Shown here piece after piece: positions 23,494 through 32,761 of a DNA stretch of 46,015 bases (positions are counted from its first letter, which is position 1; each line of letters opens with the position of its first letter). The DNA lies in contig NZ_FQZV01000035.1 in NCBI RefSeq assembly GCF_900142145.1, positions 1 through 46,015 on the forward strand, read 5' to 3'. The notes below the pieces were generated by a model that was given only the letters and a program-made list of their open reading frames with translations, searched no databases and had not been told where the DNA came from. Origin of the DNA: Geosporobacter subterraneus DSM 17957 (GTDB taxonomy: Bacteria; Bacillota; Clostridia; Peptostreptococcales; Thermotaleaceae). Made by a program: the position numbers and the translations under genes.

Positions 23494-26400
23494 TTATCTA
23501 AAATATTCAATCCCTGCCCGGAAGATCTGCTGATCCTTCTCCCCGGGAACATTTATCCCGATATAGCTTCCAATTCTTTCTGAATGCCCCATCTTGCCCA
23601 ATATCCTGCCATCAGGGCTGGTAATTCCCTCCACTGCCTCTAGGGAACCATTTGGGTTAAAGGCAATGTCATAGGTTGCACGGCCATTCAAATCTACATA
23701 TTGGGTAGCGATCTGACCTCTTCGGATCATTTCCTCTATCACAGCTTCCTTAGCTACAAATCTGCCTTCACCATGGGAAACTGCAATTCTGTGTATGTCT
23801 CCTGCTTCTACCTTTGCAAACCAGGGGGATAAGGTAGAGATAATTTTTGTTTCCACCAATCGGGACACGTGACGGCCGATTTGGTTAAAGGTTAGGGTAG
23901 GACAGTCCTCATCCATATCCCTTATTTCTCCGTAGGGCAGCAGCCCCAGCTTGATCAGTGCCTGGAATCCGTTGCAGATCCCCAGCATTAACCCATCCCG
24001 CTTTTGCAGCAGCTCCATTACAGCTTCCTTGATTCTTGGATTTCTAAAAACTGTAGCAATAAATTTGCCTGAGCCGTCAGGCTCATCGCCTGCGCTGAAA
24101 CCTCCCGGAAGCATGATAATCTGTGCCTTGCCCATAGCCTTTGCCATTGTGACAATAGAATTTTCTATGTCTGCAGCACTCAGGTTTCTAAATACAAAGG
24201 TTTCTACCTGCCCCCCTGCTTTTTCAAAAGCTCTTGCGGAATCTACTTCGCAGTTGGTACCGGGGAAAGTGGGAATAAACACTCTTGGTTTTGCAATTTG
24301 GATCGATGGCTTCTTTTGATTTCTGTTTGTATAGGTGATTTGTCTGGGTTTCCCTTGAATCGGAGAAGCCTTTGTTGGGAATATCTTTTCTAAAGGTGTT
24401 TCCCAGGCTGCCAGCGCATCCTTTAAGGCGATCCTCCTATCATTAATCTGAATTATTGGTTCTTCCGTAGTAACTCCCAGCACCACATGGGGAAGTCCTT
24501 TGAAAATCTCCTCAATCACTTCTCCTTCCGGAATTTCTAAGATGATAGAACCATAATGGGGTATAAACAGATCACTGAATTCCATCCTTTTTTCAAATCG
24601 AATTCCAATTTGATTTCCAAAGCACATCTTGCTGATGGCCGCAGCGATTCCCCCTTGACGAATGCTGTGGGCGGATAATACTTTTTTATCATGGATCAGC
24701 TTTGTAATCCTATTGTAGATAAAATTCATAGCATCAAAATCGGGGATTTCCTGAGCATCTCTTTCCATAGGAACCCAGACCGCTTGACTTCCCTGCTTTT
24801 TGAATTCCGGCGAAATGATCTTTCTTACATCCTCTGTAGTCACTGCAAAGGCTACAAGGGTAGGGGGAACATTTAACTCCTTAAAGGTACCGGACATACT
24901 ATCCTTTCCGCCGATAGCAGGTATTCCCAGGGCATGCTGCACCCTATAGGCCCCTAGCAGGGCACTGAAAGGTTTCCCCCATTTGCTTGGCTCTTTTCCC
25001 AGTTTTTCAAAATACTCCTGGAAAGAAAGGCGTATTTTCCTGTGCTCCCCTCCCATGGCAACAATTTTGGCTATCGCTTCTACCACGGCATAAAGTGCAC
25101 CATGGAAAGGACTCCACTTTCCAATTTGAGGATTATAGCCAAAGGACATCAAGGAACCGGTTGTGGTATCCCCTGTCAGTACAGGTATCTTTGCGGCCAT
25201 GCCTTCTGCAGGAGTCCCTTGATATTGTCCTCCAAAGGGCATCAAAACCGTACCGGTACCGATAGTGCTGTCGAAGCGCTCTACCAGTCCACGCTGACTG
25301 CAAACATTGAGATCCTGTAGGTTTGCAAGCCAGGCCTGAGCTAAATCTTCTTTATATTGGTCTACTTCTAAAGGCAGCTGTTTAAAATAATTGCTTTCTT
25401 CTGTCGGTGCCTGTACATATACCTTTGTATGCTGCTTCACACCATTGGTATCTAGAAAATCCCTGCTTAAATCCACAATGGTTTTTCCACGCCAATGCAT
25501 TTTCATTCTGCGATCATCGGTCACCCAGGCCACTACCACCGCTTCCAGATTTTCTTCTGCCGCCAGCCGAATAAAGTTCTCCGCCTGATTTTCAGCTACG
25601 ACTACAGCCATTCTTTCCTGGGATTCGGAGATGGCCAGCTCAGTACCGTCCAATCCTTCATATTTTTTAGGAATCCGATCCAGGTCAATCACTAAACCCT
25701 CAGTCAATTCTCCAATGGCTACAGATACCCCGCCGGCACCAAAGTCATTGCACTTTTTGATCAATCGGCTGACTTCAGGGTTTCTAAAGAGACGCTGGAT
25801 TTTTCTCTCTGTCGGGGCATTGCCTTTTTGTACCTCAGCACCACAGTTTAATATGGATTCCTCGGTGTGCTCCTTTGAGGAACCGGTTGCACCGCCGCAT
25901 CCGTCTCTTCCTGTTTTCCCCCCCAGAAGAATCACCGCATCTCCTTTTTGGGGCTTTTCTCTTACTATATTGGCCTTTGGTGCAGCTGCAATTACTGCTC
26001 CTACTTCCATTCTTTTTGCAATAAAGCCCTCATCATACAGTTCTGCTACCTGACCCGTAGCTAAACCGATTTGATTGCCATAGGCACTGTAGCCTGCAGC
26101 AGCTCCTGTAGTAATCTTTCTTTGAGGCAATTTGCCGGGCAATGTATCTTCTATCTTTGTCCGGGGGTCTCCGCTGCCGGTTACACGCATGGCCTGATAT
26201 ACATAGGTTCTCCCGGACAGGGGATCCCGGATGGCCCCTCCCAAGCAGGTAGCAGCCCCGCCAAAGGGCTCGATTTCTGTTGGATGATTGTGAGTTTCAT
26301 TTTTAAACATCAAGAGCCATTTCTCGGTTTGACCTTCAATGTTAACGTCTATCTCAATACTACAGGCGTTGATTTCATCGGATAGGTCTAAATCCTCCAG

Positions 26401-27273
26401 CTTACCTGACTTTCTCAGCTCCTTCATGCCAATGACCGCCAGGTCCATAAGGGTCATATCCCCTTCAGTGTCTCCATATACCTGCTTGCGGGCTGCCTTG
26501 TAGGTTTCATACGCCGCGCTCACAGGCACTGTAAAACTGCCTTCCTGGATCTCTACTTCTTCAATTTTTGTGAGAAATGTGGTGTGACGGCAGTGATCGG
26601 ACCAATAGGTATCGATTACCTTGATTTCTGTAATGGTAGGGTTTCGTTTTTCATGATCCCGAAAGTACCCTTGAACAAACAATAAATCCTCTTCACTCAT
26701 GGCAAAGCCCATTGCTTCTCTATAACGCTGCACCGTATCCTTGTCCATATCTATAAATCCTTCCAGCACGGCTACGTCTGCCGGAGTCGGCGATATCATT
26801 TCTAAGCTCTCCGGTTTATCTATGGCTGCCTCTCTGGAGTCTACGGGATTGATACAATAGGCCTTAATTTTTTCAAAGTCCTCTTGGGATAAATCTCCCT
26901 CCAATAGAATGACTTTCGCAGAAACTACATCGGGGCGCTCTTGCTGGGTAAGAATCTGAATACATTGGGCACCGGAGTCTGCTCTTTGATCGTATTGCCC
27001 AGGCAAATACTCCACAGCAAAATAGCGGGTATTCTCTGCAATTGTCAGCTCTTCATCCATCACTTCATCTACCGGGGGCTCTGAAAAAATAGTATTCCTC
27101 GCCTTTTGGTAAGCTTCCTCATCAATCCCCTCAATATCATAACGATTGACAATCCGCAGATTGGTCAAAGCTTTCATTCCCAGGTTCTCTCTTAGATCTG
27201 CCAATAAATGCTGTGCCTCAATATCCAAGCCCTTTTTCTTTTCTACATAGATTCTGCGCACCTTTTGTTTCAT
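23494..27273 (-). CDS. purL: Phosphoribosylformylglycinamidine synthase, single chain (1259 aa)
   Basis: FGAM synthase (fourth step), converting FGAR, ATP and glutamine to FGAM. The large form found in Clostridia and proteobacteria fuses the PurS-like, PurL and PurQ units. The synthase half shows DTYWSDHCRHTTF, ETHNHPTEIEPFGGAATC (split as ETHNHPTE and PFGGAATC), GGKTGRDGCGGATGSS and GGKDSMSGT. The C-terminal class-I glutaminase has FPGTNCEVDSARAF, LPGGFSAGDEPDGSGKF, nucleophile Cys1100 in GICNGFQ, and the His1167/Glu1169 pair in HGEGRF. It stands apart from the purCFMNHD operon but on the same strand; no purS or purQ gene is needed. Confidence 0.96.
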   Translation of the reverse strand: MKQKVRRIYVEKKKGLDIEAQHLLADLRENLGMKALTNLRIVNRYDIEGIDEEAYQKARNTIFSEPPVDEVMDEELTIAENTRYFAVEYLPGQYDQRADSGAQCIQILTQQERPDVVSAKVILLEGDLSQEDFEKIKAYCINPVDSREAAIDKPESLEMISPTPADVAVLEGFIDMDKDTVQRYREAMGFAMSEEDLLFVQGYFRDHEKRNPTITEIKVIDTYWSDHCRHTTFLTKIEEVEIQEGSFTVPVSAAYETYKAARKQVYGDTEGDMTLMDLAVIGMKELRKSGKLEDLDLSDEINACSIEIDVNIEGQTEKWLLMFKNETHNHPTEIEPFGGAATCLGGAIRDPLSGRTYVYQAMRVTGSGDPRTKIEDTLPGKLPQRKITTGAAAGYSAYGNQIGLATGQVAELYDEGFIAKRMEVGAVIAAAPKANIVREKPQKGDAVILLGGKTGRDGCGGATGSSKEHTEESILNCGAEVQKGNAPTERKIQRLFRNPEVSRLIKKCNDFGAGGVSVAIGELTEGLVIDLDRIPKKYEGLDGTELAISESQERMAVVVAENQAENFIRLAAEENLEAVVVAWVTDDRRMKMHWRGKTIVDLSRDFLDTNGVKQHTKVYVQAPTEESNYFKQLPLEVDQYKEDLAQAWLANLQDLNVCSQRGLVERFDSTIGTGTVLMPFGGQYQGTPAEGMAAKIPVLTGDTTTGSLMSFGYNPQIGKWSPFHGALYAVVEAIAKIVAMGGEHRKIRLSFQEYFEKLGKEPSKWGKPFSALLGAYRVQHALGIPAIGGKDSMSGTFKELNVPPTLVAFAVTTEDVRKIISPEFKKQGSQAVWVPMERDAQEIPDFDAMNFIYNRITKLIHDKKVLSAHSIRQGGIAAAISKMCFGNQIGIRFEKRMEFSDLFIPHYGSIILEIPEGEVIEEIFKGLPHVVLGVTTEEPIIQINDRRIALKDALAAWETPLEKIFPTKASPIQGKPRQITYTNRNQKKPSIQIAKPRVFIPTFPGTNCEVDSARAFEKAGGQVETFVFRNLSAADIENSIVTMAKAMGKAQIIMLPGGFSAGDEPDGSGKFIATVFRNPRIKEAVMELLQKRDGLMLGICNGFQALIKLGLLPYGEIRDMDEDCPTLTFNQIGRHVSRLVETKIISTLSPWFAKVEAGDIHRIAVSHGEGRFVAKEAVIEEMIRRGQIATQYVDLNGRATYDIAFNPNGSLEAVEGITSPDGRILGKMGHSERIGSYIGINVPGEKDQQIFRAGIEYFR

Positions 27274-27458
27274 CCTATATCCCAGCCTCTCCTTATAGAA
27301 TATATCGCTTGAGTAATCTGCTTATAACAGTGTCAATGCTTTAAAAAACTTATATGTTAATACTCCTATAGATTTACGCGTCTACAACAAGATGTTGTTT
27401 TGTAGAGGCAGACCTGCGTGTCTGCCCGCTTTTTCGGGACGACACATAGGTCGTCCCC

Positions 27459-27652
27459 CATAGGCGTCAACGTAATCCAATTATTTCCAAATAAACCTTA
27501 GAAGCATGTCATTCTGAGCGTTAGCGAAGAATCTTATAAAACATAAGCAAGATTACTTTTGATTATCAGAATATATCATCTAGCTTAAAGATCCTTCGAC
27601 TCCGTTTTACTCCGCTCAGGATGACAAATTATGGGTTAAGTTGACGCCTATG
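27459..27652. mobile_element. MITE-like element with 13-bp terminal inverted repeats
   Basis: The ends CATAGGCGTCAAC and GTTGACGCCTATG are perfect inverted repeats, with weaker matching for about 12 more bases (TAATCCAAT against TAACCCATA). Direct repeats GGTCGTCCCC flank it (27449-27458 and 27653-27662), as expected of a target duplication. It has no ORF. Confidence 0.8.
27507..27626. repeat. Innermost repeat, family of 11208-11283
   Basis: Starts TGTCATTCTGAGCG and ends CGCTCAGGATGACA, the same terminal inverted repeats as the element at 11208-11283, but about 45 bases longer inside. It lies within the MITE at 27459-27652. Confidence 0.8.
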
Positions 27653-27819
27653 GGTCGTCCCCTACATTTATCTTTCATTTTACTGGCGTAAATCTATACG
27701 CGTTACACGAAATAGAATCTAATAGGGTTATAACTGTATCTTTACAAATTTATTGTAACATAATAAAATTAATAATTAAAATTAATGATATTAATATTTT
27801 TTATTAGGAGTGATTATAA

Positions 27820-28707
27820 TTGGATATTAATTTTGAGCTCTATAAGGTATTTTACCATGTGGCAAGGCATCTTAATTTCTCAGAAGCAGCACAACAGCTG
27901 TTTATTTCCCAGTCTGCGGTCAGCCAGTCCATCAAGCTGCTGGAAGAAAAGCTGAGTTGCCGCCTTTTTATCCGCCATACCAAGCAGGTTCGCCTCACTC
28001 AGGAAGGAGAAGCCCTTTTTCGTCATATTGAACAGGCCTATCATTTTATCAAGAGCGGAGAGAAACACATTCATCAGATTCATTCATTGCAGGAGGGGGA
28101 GGTGCGCATCGGAGCCAGTGACACAATCTGCAAATACTATCTTCTTCCCTTTATTCGGCAGTTCCATCGTCAATATCCAAAAATCCGTATTCATATTACC
28201 AACCGTACCTCCCCCGTTTGCATTGAGCTTTTGAAAAAGGGGATCGTAGACCTTGCGGTTGTCAATCTTCCTGAAGAGAGCTTAGAACCCAGCCTGCATG
28301 TTCATCAACTGGCAAAAGTGCAGTATGCCTTTGTGGCAGGGGATGCCTTTATAGATTTACAGGGCCGGGAGATTTCTATAAAAGAACTGGAGGGATATCC
28401 GATCCTAACCCTTGAGAAAAATACCACCACCCGAAGTCTGCTGGATGCTTTTCTGCTGCAGCATAACACAGCCATTACCCCTGAAATAGAAATCAGCAGT
28501 GTGGATCTATTGCTTGAATTTGCTAAAATTGGCCTGGGAATCTCCTTTGTCATGGAGGATAGTCTTAGAGATATGCTGTCAATGGATGAGTTGTTTCGCT
28601 TGAATATCAGAGAAACACTGCCTCAGCGAAACCTTGGGGTCCTATCTCCTGCAAACCTGCCGGTACCGATCGCTGCCAGCAGGTTTTTAGAATTGCTGAT
28701 GAAGTAG
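27820..28707 (+). CDS. LysR family transcriptional regulator (295 aa)
   Basis: A LysR-type regulator. The N-terminal winged helix-turn-helix (about residues 5-65) contains FYHVARHLNFSEAAQQLFISQSAVSQSIKLLE, quoted by its FSEAAQQLFISQSAVSQSI core. The effector-binding domain follows (EVRIGASDTICKYYLLPFIRQF). The start is an unusual TTG at 27820, with TAGGAG nine bases before, and no ATG fits the family start. AT-rich dyads (TTAATGATATTAA) lie just upstream and may be an autoregulatory site. It is convergent with the thiamine-operon symporter and divergent from purL across 550 bases of repeats, so its target is not obvious. Confidence 0.92.
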   Translation: MDINFELYKVFYHVARHLNFSEAAQQLFISQSAVSQSIKLLEEKLSCRLFIRHTKQVRLTQEGEALFRHIEQAYHFIKSGEKHIHQIHSLQEGEVRIGASDTICKYYLLPFIRQFHRQYPKIRIHITNRTSPVCIELLKKGIVDLAVVNLPEESLEPSLHVHQLAKVQYAFVAGDAFIDLQGREISIKELEGYPILTLEKNTTTRSLLDAFLLQHNTAITPEIEISSVDLLLEFAKIGLGISFVMEDSLRDMLSMDELFRLNIRETLPQRNLGVLSPANLPVPIAASRFLELLMK

Positions 28708-28748
28708 GGAAAGGATATTTGCGTCTTAATACATTGGTAGGAAAATAT

Positions 28749-28782
28749 GAATGAAGGCAGAGAAAAACGCCTGCCTTCATTC
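28749..28782. terminator. Hairpin between LysR gene and the symporter
   Basis: GAATGAAGGCAG and CTGCCTTCATTC form a perfect 12-base stem with a ten-base loop. The T-runs are weak on both sides. It probably ends the LysR transcript, and perhaps the thiamine operon from the other strand. Confidence 0.6.
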
Positions 28783-28864
28783 TAAGATAAAAACCATATA
28801 CCCTATAAATACTTATCCCCGACTTTATTAAAAACATTGTTGCTTCTCAGGCAAATCTGCTTGA

Positions 28865-30256
28865 CTACTGAACAGTTTCAATCTTTTCCTTCTGATATCG
28901 GACTGCCAGTAGGCAGATCCCTCCTGATACAACCACCGGTGTCAAAAAGCTCCACAACAGCTTTCCCGCAACAAAAAAGGGAATTCCGGAGCCGATACCC
29001 AGCAGCGCTGACCATAGGGCGGTTTTTTCATTGCAGCGGGACGAAAACAAACCATAGAAAAGCGGAAAGAATACGCCGGCACACACCAAATCAGCAACAA
29101 AGAACAGATACAATACACTATACCCCTTTGCTGCAAGTATGGCTGCAGGAATCATCAGCAGGATAGTAATGGTCCGGGCAAAGGGAAGTACCGATTCCTC
29201 CTTTAGCTGCTTAAACAACCGTCTGCCGTCAATGGTAAATGTAGCTACAATCCCGTTGAGCAGGGTATCTACCGTACTCATCACCAGTACCAGGGCCAAT
29301 AGGAAGAGCCCTATGATAAAAGCCTTAGGAAATAAGCTGCTTGCCAATGTAAAAACTGCAATAGAAGGATTATCCCCTGCATGGAAGGCTCCAGCAAGGA
29401 TTCCCAAAAACCCTGTCAACAGCATAATGGGAACAACTAGTAGTATAGAGCTTTTTAAAGACTTATGCAGTATTTCATTGTTCCTGCCGGCATAAATTCT
29501 CTGCCAATAACCCTGATGAAATAAGTTTGCCGCGAAAACTGCAATACACAGGGTTAATCCGTATTGAATTCCTCCCCAATTGCTAAGACTCAGCAGTTGG
29601 GGTGTATTTGTGCCTATCCGGGTGAATATTGTATGGGTTCCGCCTCCATAGTAGATGAATCCAGCTGTAACCCCTACCAGTAAAATCCCTACGAAGATCA
29701 TTTGTATCAAATCTGTAAACATCGAAGCGCGAAGTCCTCCATAGGCTGTATAAATCATGGTTCCAAACCCAACCAGCAAGGTTGTATGGATAAGGGGTAT
29801 CCCCGCCAATTGACTTGCCACCATCCCAATGGCTGTCAGCTCCGCAACGAGGTGCACCAGCATATAGAATAAGGATAAAATCACCGTTAACCCATACATC
29901 TTTTTCCCATATCTTTTCCATGCGTAGTCCGTAAGGGTGCTTCCCTCGGGCAGATAATTTCTAACTTTAGGACTCAGGACAATAAATGCACCATAAAGAC
30001 TGGCTACGCCCATTGCGTAGCCGATGATTGCCGGAAGTCCCCCTAATATCCCTGCCTCCGGAGGTGTGAACAAGAGAAATACGCCCAGAAAGGAGGCCAT
30101 CAGCGTTGCTGACAGGGTTTTTGTCCCTGTACTCCCTCTTGCTGTCAAAAAATCATCGGTAGTACTGATCTTTCCCTTGCTGTATAAAACGCCGATGCCT
30201 GTAAAAATTCCAACTGTAAAAATCATAAGCAGCATGATATATGAATAGGATAACAT
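28865..30256 (-). CDS. Sodium:solute symporter, probable thiamine-precursor transporter (463 aa)
   Basis: An SSS-family membrane carrier with about 12-13 helices. Family landmarks are TTDDFLTARGSTG after helix 1, LPEGSTLTDYAWKRYGKKMYG, TAYGGLRASMFTDLIQMIFV and ALVLVMSTVDTLLNGIVA. GGAGG lies six bases before ATG 30256. It begins 34 bases after thiE in the same direction, with no terminator between, so it is the last gene of the TPP-riboswitch operon. SSS transporters linked to thiamine regulons (ThiV type) have been predicted to import thiamine or its precursors. The operon lacks synthesis of HMP and thiazole, which fits import of one of these. Confidence 0.85.
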   Translation of the reverse strand: MLSYSYIMLLMIFTVGIFTGIGVLYSKGKISTTDDFLTARGSTGTKTLSATLMASFLGVFLLFTPPEAGILGGLPAIIGYAMGVASLYGAFIVLSPKVRNYLPEGSTLTDYAWKRYGKKMYGLTVILSLFYMLVHLVAELTAIGMVASQLAGIPLIHTTLLVGFGTMIYTAYGGLRASMFTDLIQMIFVGILLVGVTAGFIYYGGGTHTIFTRIGTNTPQLLSLSNWGGIQYGLTLCIAVFAANLFHQGYWQRIYAGRNNEILHKSLKSSILLVVPIMLLTGFLGILAGAFHAGDNPSIAVFTLASSLFPKAFIIGLFLLALVLVMSTVDTLLNGIVATFTIDGRRLFKQLKEESVLPFARTITILLMIPAAILAAKGYSVLYLFFVADLVCAGVFFPLFYGLFSSRCNEKTALWSALLGIGSGIPFFVAGKLLWSFLTPVVVSGGICLLAVRYQKEKIETVQ

Positions 30257-30289
30257 CTTTTTCCTCCAATATTTTTTTGTATTTCCTGA

Positions 30290-30919
30290 TTATGCATTCA
30301 TAAAACTCTTCCACAATCTCCTGGCAGCTTCCTTTGCTGACGGAGCTGCCAATATAGCCGATGCTACAGCAATACCATCAATCCCTGTCTCTTTCACTGC
30401 TAAGGCATTGGATTCCTGAATGCCGCCAATGCCTACTACAGGTATATTTACTGATTCTTTAATGCTTTGCAATTGTTCCAGCGTAACCCACCGGGTATCT
30501 GTTTTAGTATTGGTAGGAAACAACGCGCCAACGCCAATATAGTCAGCACCCTCTGCCTTGGCTTTCAAAGCCTCTTCCAGGTTGGCCGTTGAAACGCCTA
30601 AAAGCTTATGGTTTCCTAGTACTTTCCTTGCTACACTGGCGGGCAAATCACTTTGACCTACATGCAAGCCGTCGGCATCAACGGCCAACGCAATATCCAA
30701 GCGGTCATTGATGACCAGTGGAATTCCGTATTTGGAGGTCAATGCCTTTACCTGCACAGCAATCTCATAAAAGGCCAAGGAGGATGCATCCTTTTCTCTC
30801 AGCTGCACCAAAGTTACACCGCCTGCTATGGCCTCTTCAATTGTTTCAATGAGATTTTTACCTTGGAGACACGCCCTGTCTGTTATCAGATAGAGTCCAT
30901 AGTTCACATTAGGCTTCAT
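30290..30919 (-). CDS. thiE: Thiamine-phosphate synthase (209 aa)
   Basis: Joins HMP-pyrophosphate and thiazole phosphate to form thiamine monophosphate. A small TIM barrel with GLYLITDRACLQGK, GVTLVQLREKDAS, LVINDRLDIALAVDADGLHVG (cited by LVINDRLDIAL and GLHVGQSDLP), GVSTANLEEA, GVGALFPTNTK and VVGIGGI. The frame extends upstream, but GAAAGAGG lies eight bases before ATG 30919, inside the end of thiM, which it overlaps by 11 bases. Confidence 0.95.
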   Translation of the reverse strand: MKPNVNYGLYLITDRACLQGKNLIETIEEAIAGGVTLVQLREKDASSLAFYEIAVQVKALTSKYGIPLVINDRLDIALAVDADGLHVGQSDLPASVARKVLGNHKLLGVSTANLEEALKAKAEGADYIGVGALFPTNTKTDTRWVTLEQLQSIKESVNIPVVGIGGIQESNALAVKETGIDGIAVASAILAAPSAKEAARRLWKSFMNA

Positions 30920-31721
30920 GAATTTTTCCTCTTTCCTGAAAACACTCCATAGAAAAGCTTCCAATGGCATCCATCAGCTTCATCCTAAAGGTGCCTACTG
31001 CTTCCTTCTGTTCTAAAGCTTCGTATGCCATTTCCCCTGCTATTCCCATAATCGCCGTTCCCATAATTGCCCCGTGGAAAGGATTTTTCTTTGTTCCGAC
31101 GCAGGTTCCAATAAGTGAAGTGGTCATGCATCCTGTACCGGTTACCCTGGAAAGCATCTTATGTCCATTCTCTATATAGAAAACCTGCTCCCCGTCAGAA
31201 ATAATATCCGTTGCCCCCGTGATAGCCACCACGCAGTCCAACCTTTTTGCCAATTCCAGAGCGATTTCCTTGCCACCGGCTAAAGAGTCATCTACAGAAT
31301 CTACGCCCCTTGTTTTTCCATCCTGTCCGTAAATGTTCTTGATTTCTGACATATTCCCTCTTAAAACAGACAGTTTAACTTCCTTGAGTATCCGCTGAAG
31401 GGTTTGTGTTCTCAGGTTTGTGGCACCAACGCCTACAGGGTCCAAGACCACGGGAACTCCCAATGCATTTGCTTTTTTTCCTGCCAGGATAAAGGATTCT
31501 ATTGTCCGTTGATTTAAGGTGCCTACATTCAGCACCAAAGCTGATGCGATGGATACCATCTCCTCTACTTCTTTGTGATCATCGGCCATCACAGGAGAGC
31601 CTCCCAGGGCTAATACAATATTGGCACAGTCATTGACAGTTACATAGTTGGTAATATGATGAATCAATGGTTTATCTCTTTTGATGCCTTCATATATTTC
31701 ATGAAAATACGAAAATAACAT
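30909..31721 (-). CDS. thiM: Hydroxyethylthiazole kinase (270 aa)
   Basis: Phosphorylates the thiazole alcohol for thiamine salvage. Motifs are PLIHHITNYVTVNDCANIVLA (cited by HHITNYVTVNDCAN), GGSPVMADDHKEVEEM, LDPVGVGATNLR, LRGNMSEI and the catalytic Cys in VTGTGCMTTSL. A GTG start three codons earlier would sit directly on the GGAGG, so ATG 31721, nine bases after it, is chosen. It lies between thiD and thiE. Confidence 0.95.
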   Translation of the reverse strand: MLFSYFHEIYEGIKRDKPLIHHITNYVTVNDCANIVLALGGSPVMADDHKEVEEMVSIASALVLNVGTLNQRTIESFILAGKKANALGVPVVLDPVGVGATNLRTQTLQRILKEVKLSVLRGNMSEIKNIYGQDGKTRGVDSVDDSLAGGKEIALELAKRLDCVVAITGATDIISDGEQVFYIENGHKMLSRVTGTGCMTTSLIGTCVGTKKNPFHGAIMGTAIMGIAGEMAYEALEQKEAVGTFRMKLMDAIGSFSMECFQERGKIHEA

Positions 31722-31743
31722 TTTCGTCACCCTCCTTAGACAA

Positions 31744-32544
31744 TTATATTAATCCTGCTTTTTTATAGAGCTCATAAAAATGATGGGTAGGTCCTACCCC
31801 TTTGCCGATAGAAAAGGACTGCTCAATGGCTACGGTTATATATGCCTTAGCCCCTTCAATGGCCTCAGCTACAGACATATTCTTTGCCAGATTGGACGCG
31901 ATGGCAGAAGATAAGGTACAGCCCGTGCCGTGGGTATTTTGCGTATGTATCCTTGGAGAATGATAATACTTAAAATCCTTTCCATCGTACAATAAATCAA
32001 CGGCTTCCCCTTCTAAATGACCACCCTTTACCAATACATACTCAGGATTCATATGATAAATCTGAACAGCCGCACTTTTCATGTCTTCCAGATCATTGAT
32101 TTTCATCCCTGTGATCACTTCCGCCTCAGGAATATTCGGCGTAACCACTTTAGCCATAGGCAGCAGATACCGGATCAAGGCTTCCTTTGCCTCCGGCTGC
32201 AGTAAATGGTAGCCGCTTTTTGAAACCATCACCGGATCTACAACCAAGTTTCTTACCGGGTATCTTTCTAAGGTTTGCGCAATAACCTTGATGGTATCTG
32301 TGATGGAAACCATGCCAATCTTTACTGCATCTACAGCAATATCATCGAAAACTGCCTCAATCTGCTTCTGAATCAGTTCCGCTGAAATGTCCTGAACCCC
32401 AAAAACCCCTTGGGTATTTTGCGCTGTGACAGCAGTAATGACACTCATGCCGAATAATCCATGGGCAGAGAAGGTCTTCAGATCTGCTTGAATGCCTGCG
32501 CCGCCGCAGCTGTCTGATCCGGCTATGGTTAATATCCTTTTCAT
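31744..32544 (-). CDS. thiD: Hydroxymethylpyrimidine (phosphate) kinase (266 aa)
   Basis: Phosphorylates HMP and HMP-phosphate to the pyrophosphate used by ThiE. It has ILTIAGSDSCGGAGIQADLK (ribokinase-fold start), VDPVMVSKSG, TPNIPEAEVITG, VLVKGGHL and the anion hole NTHGTGCTLSSAIA. GGAGGTG lies six bases before ATG 32544; the longer frame would run through the riboswitch terminator and is rejected. It is the first gene of the operon under the TPP riboswitch. Confidence 0.96.
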   Translation of the reverse strand: MKRILTIAGSDSCGGAGIQADLKTFSAHGLFGMSVITAVTAQNTQGVFGVQDISAELIQKQIEAVFDDIAVDAVKIGMVSITDTIKVIAQTLERYPVRNLVVDPVMVSKSGYHLLQPEAKEALIRYLLPMAKVVTPNIPEAEVITGMKINDLEDMKSAAVQIYHMNPEYVLVKGGHLEGEAVDLLYDGKDFKYYHSPRIHTQNTHGTGCTLSSAIASNLAKNMSVAEAIEGAKAYITVAIEQSFSIGKGVGPTHHFYELYKKAGLI

Positions 32545-32569
32545 TTCAATCACCTCCAGTTTTTTTTTG

Positions 32570-32606
32570 CAAAATAAAAGCACAAATCCCAATGTAGGAT
32601 TTGTGC
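32570..32606 (-). terminator. TPP riboswitch expression platform terminator
   Basis: GCACAAATCC and GGATTTGTGC (minus strand) form a perfect ten-base stem with a seven-base loop, followed by TTTTATTTTG. It lies between the TPP aptamer and thiD. Confidence 0.88.
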
Positions 32607-32634
32607 GAAACGACACAATAAAAACCTTGTCAAA

Positions 32635-32732
32635 TACACTTTCCTACGCTGGCATGATCCAGATCAGGTAATAGGGATCAAAGACTTCGTAGGGTCTTTC
32701 TCTCAGTTGGCCTTTCCAACTCTCCCAGTGTA
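32635..32732 (-). ncRNA. TPP (THI-box) riboswitch
   Basis: Minus-strand blocks in order: TACACTGGGAG, GGCCAACTGAGAGA, GACCC, ACCTGATCTGGATCATGCCA and GCGTAGGAAAGTGTA. TACACT and AGTGTA close P1. CTGAGA and the CCTGATCTGG...GCCAGCG region are the diagnostic ligand-binding segments. It controls thiD-thiM-thiE-symporter. Confidence 0.96.
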
Positions 32733-32761
32733 AAGGGATTCAATTTTTTGCTCACGTAGCA

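Larger units (their letters stand above)
27402..27665. repeat. Double-hairpin repeat split by an inserted MITE
   Basis: The left part, 27402-27458 (GTAGAGGCAGACCTG through GGTCGTCCCC), matches the copy at 23371. The closing CCTAC appears only at 27661-27665, after a 194-bp insertion and a duplicated GGTCGTCCCC. This is the outer layer of a three-level nest. Confidence 0.8.

Noticed and set aside
28837-29166. 109-aa plus-strand ORF antisense to the symporter
   Set aside because: Opposes a clear SSS-family gene and shows no domain or start signal.
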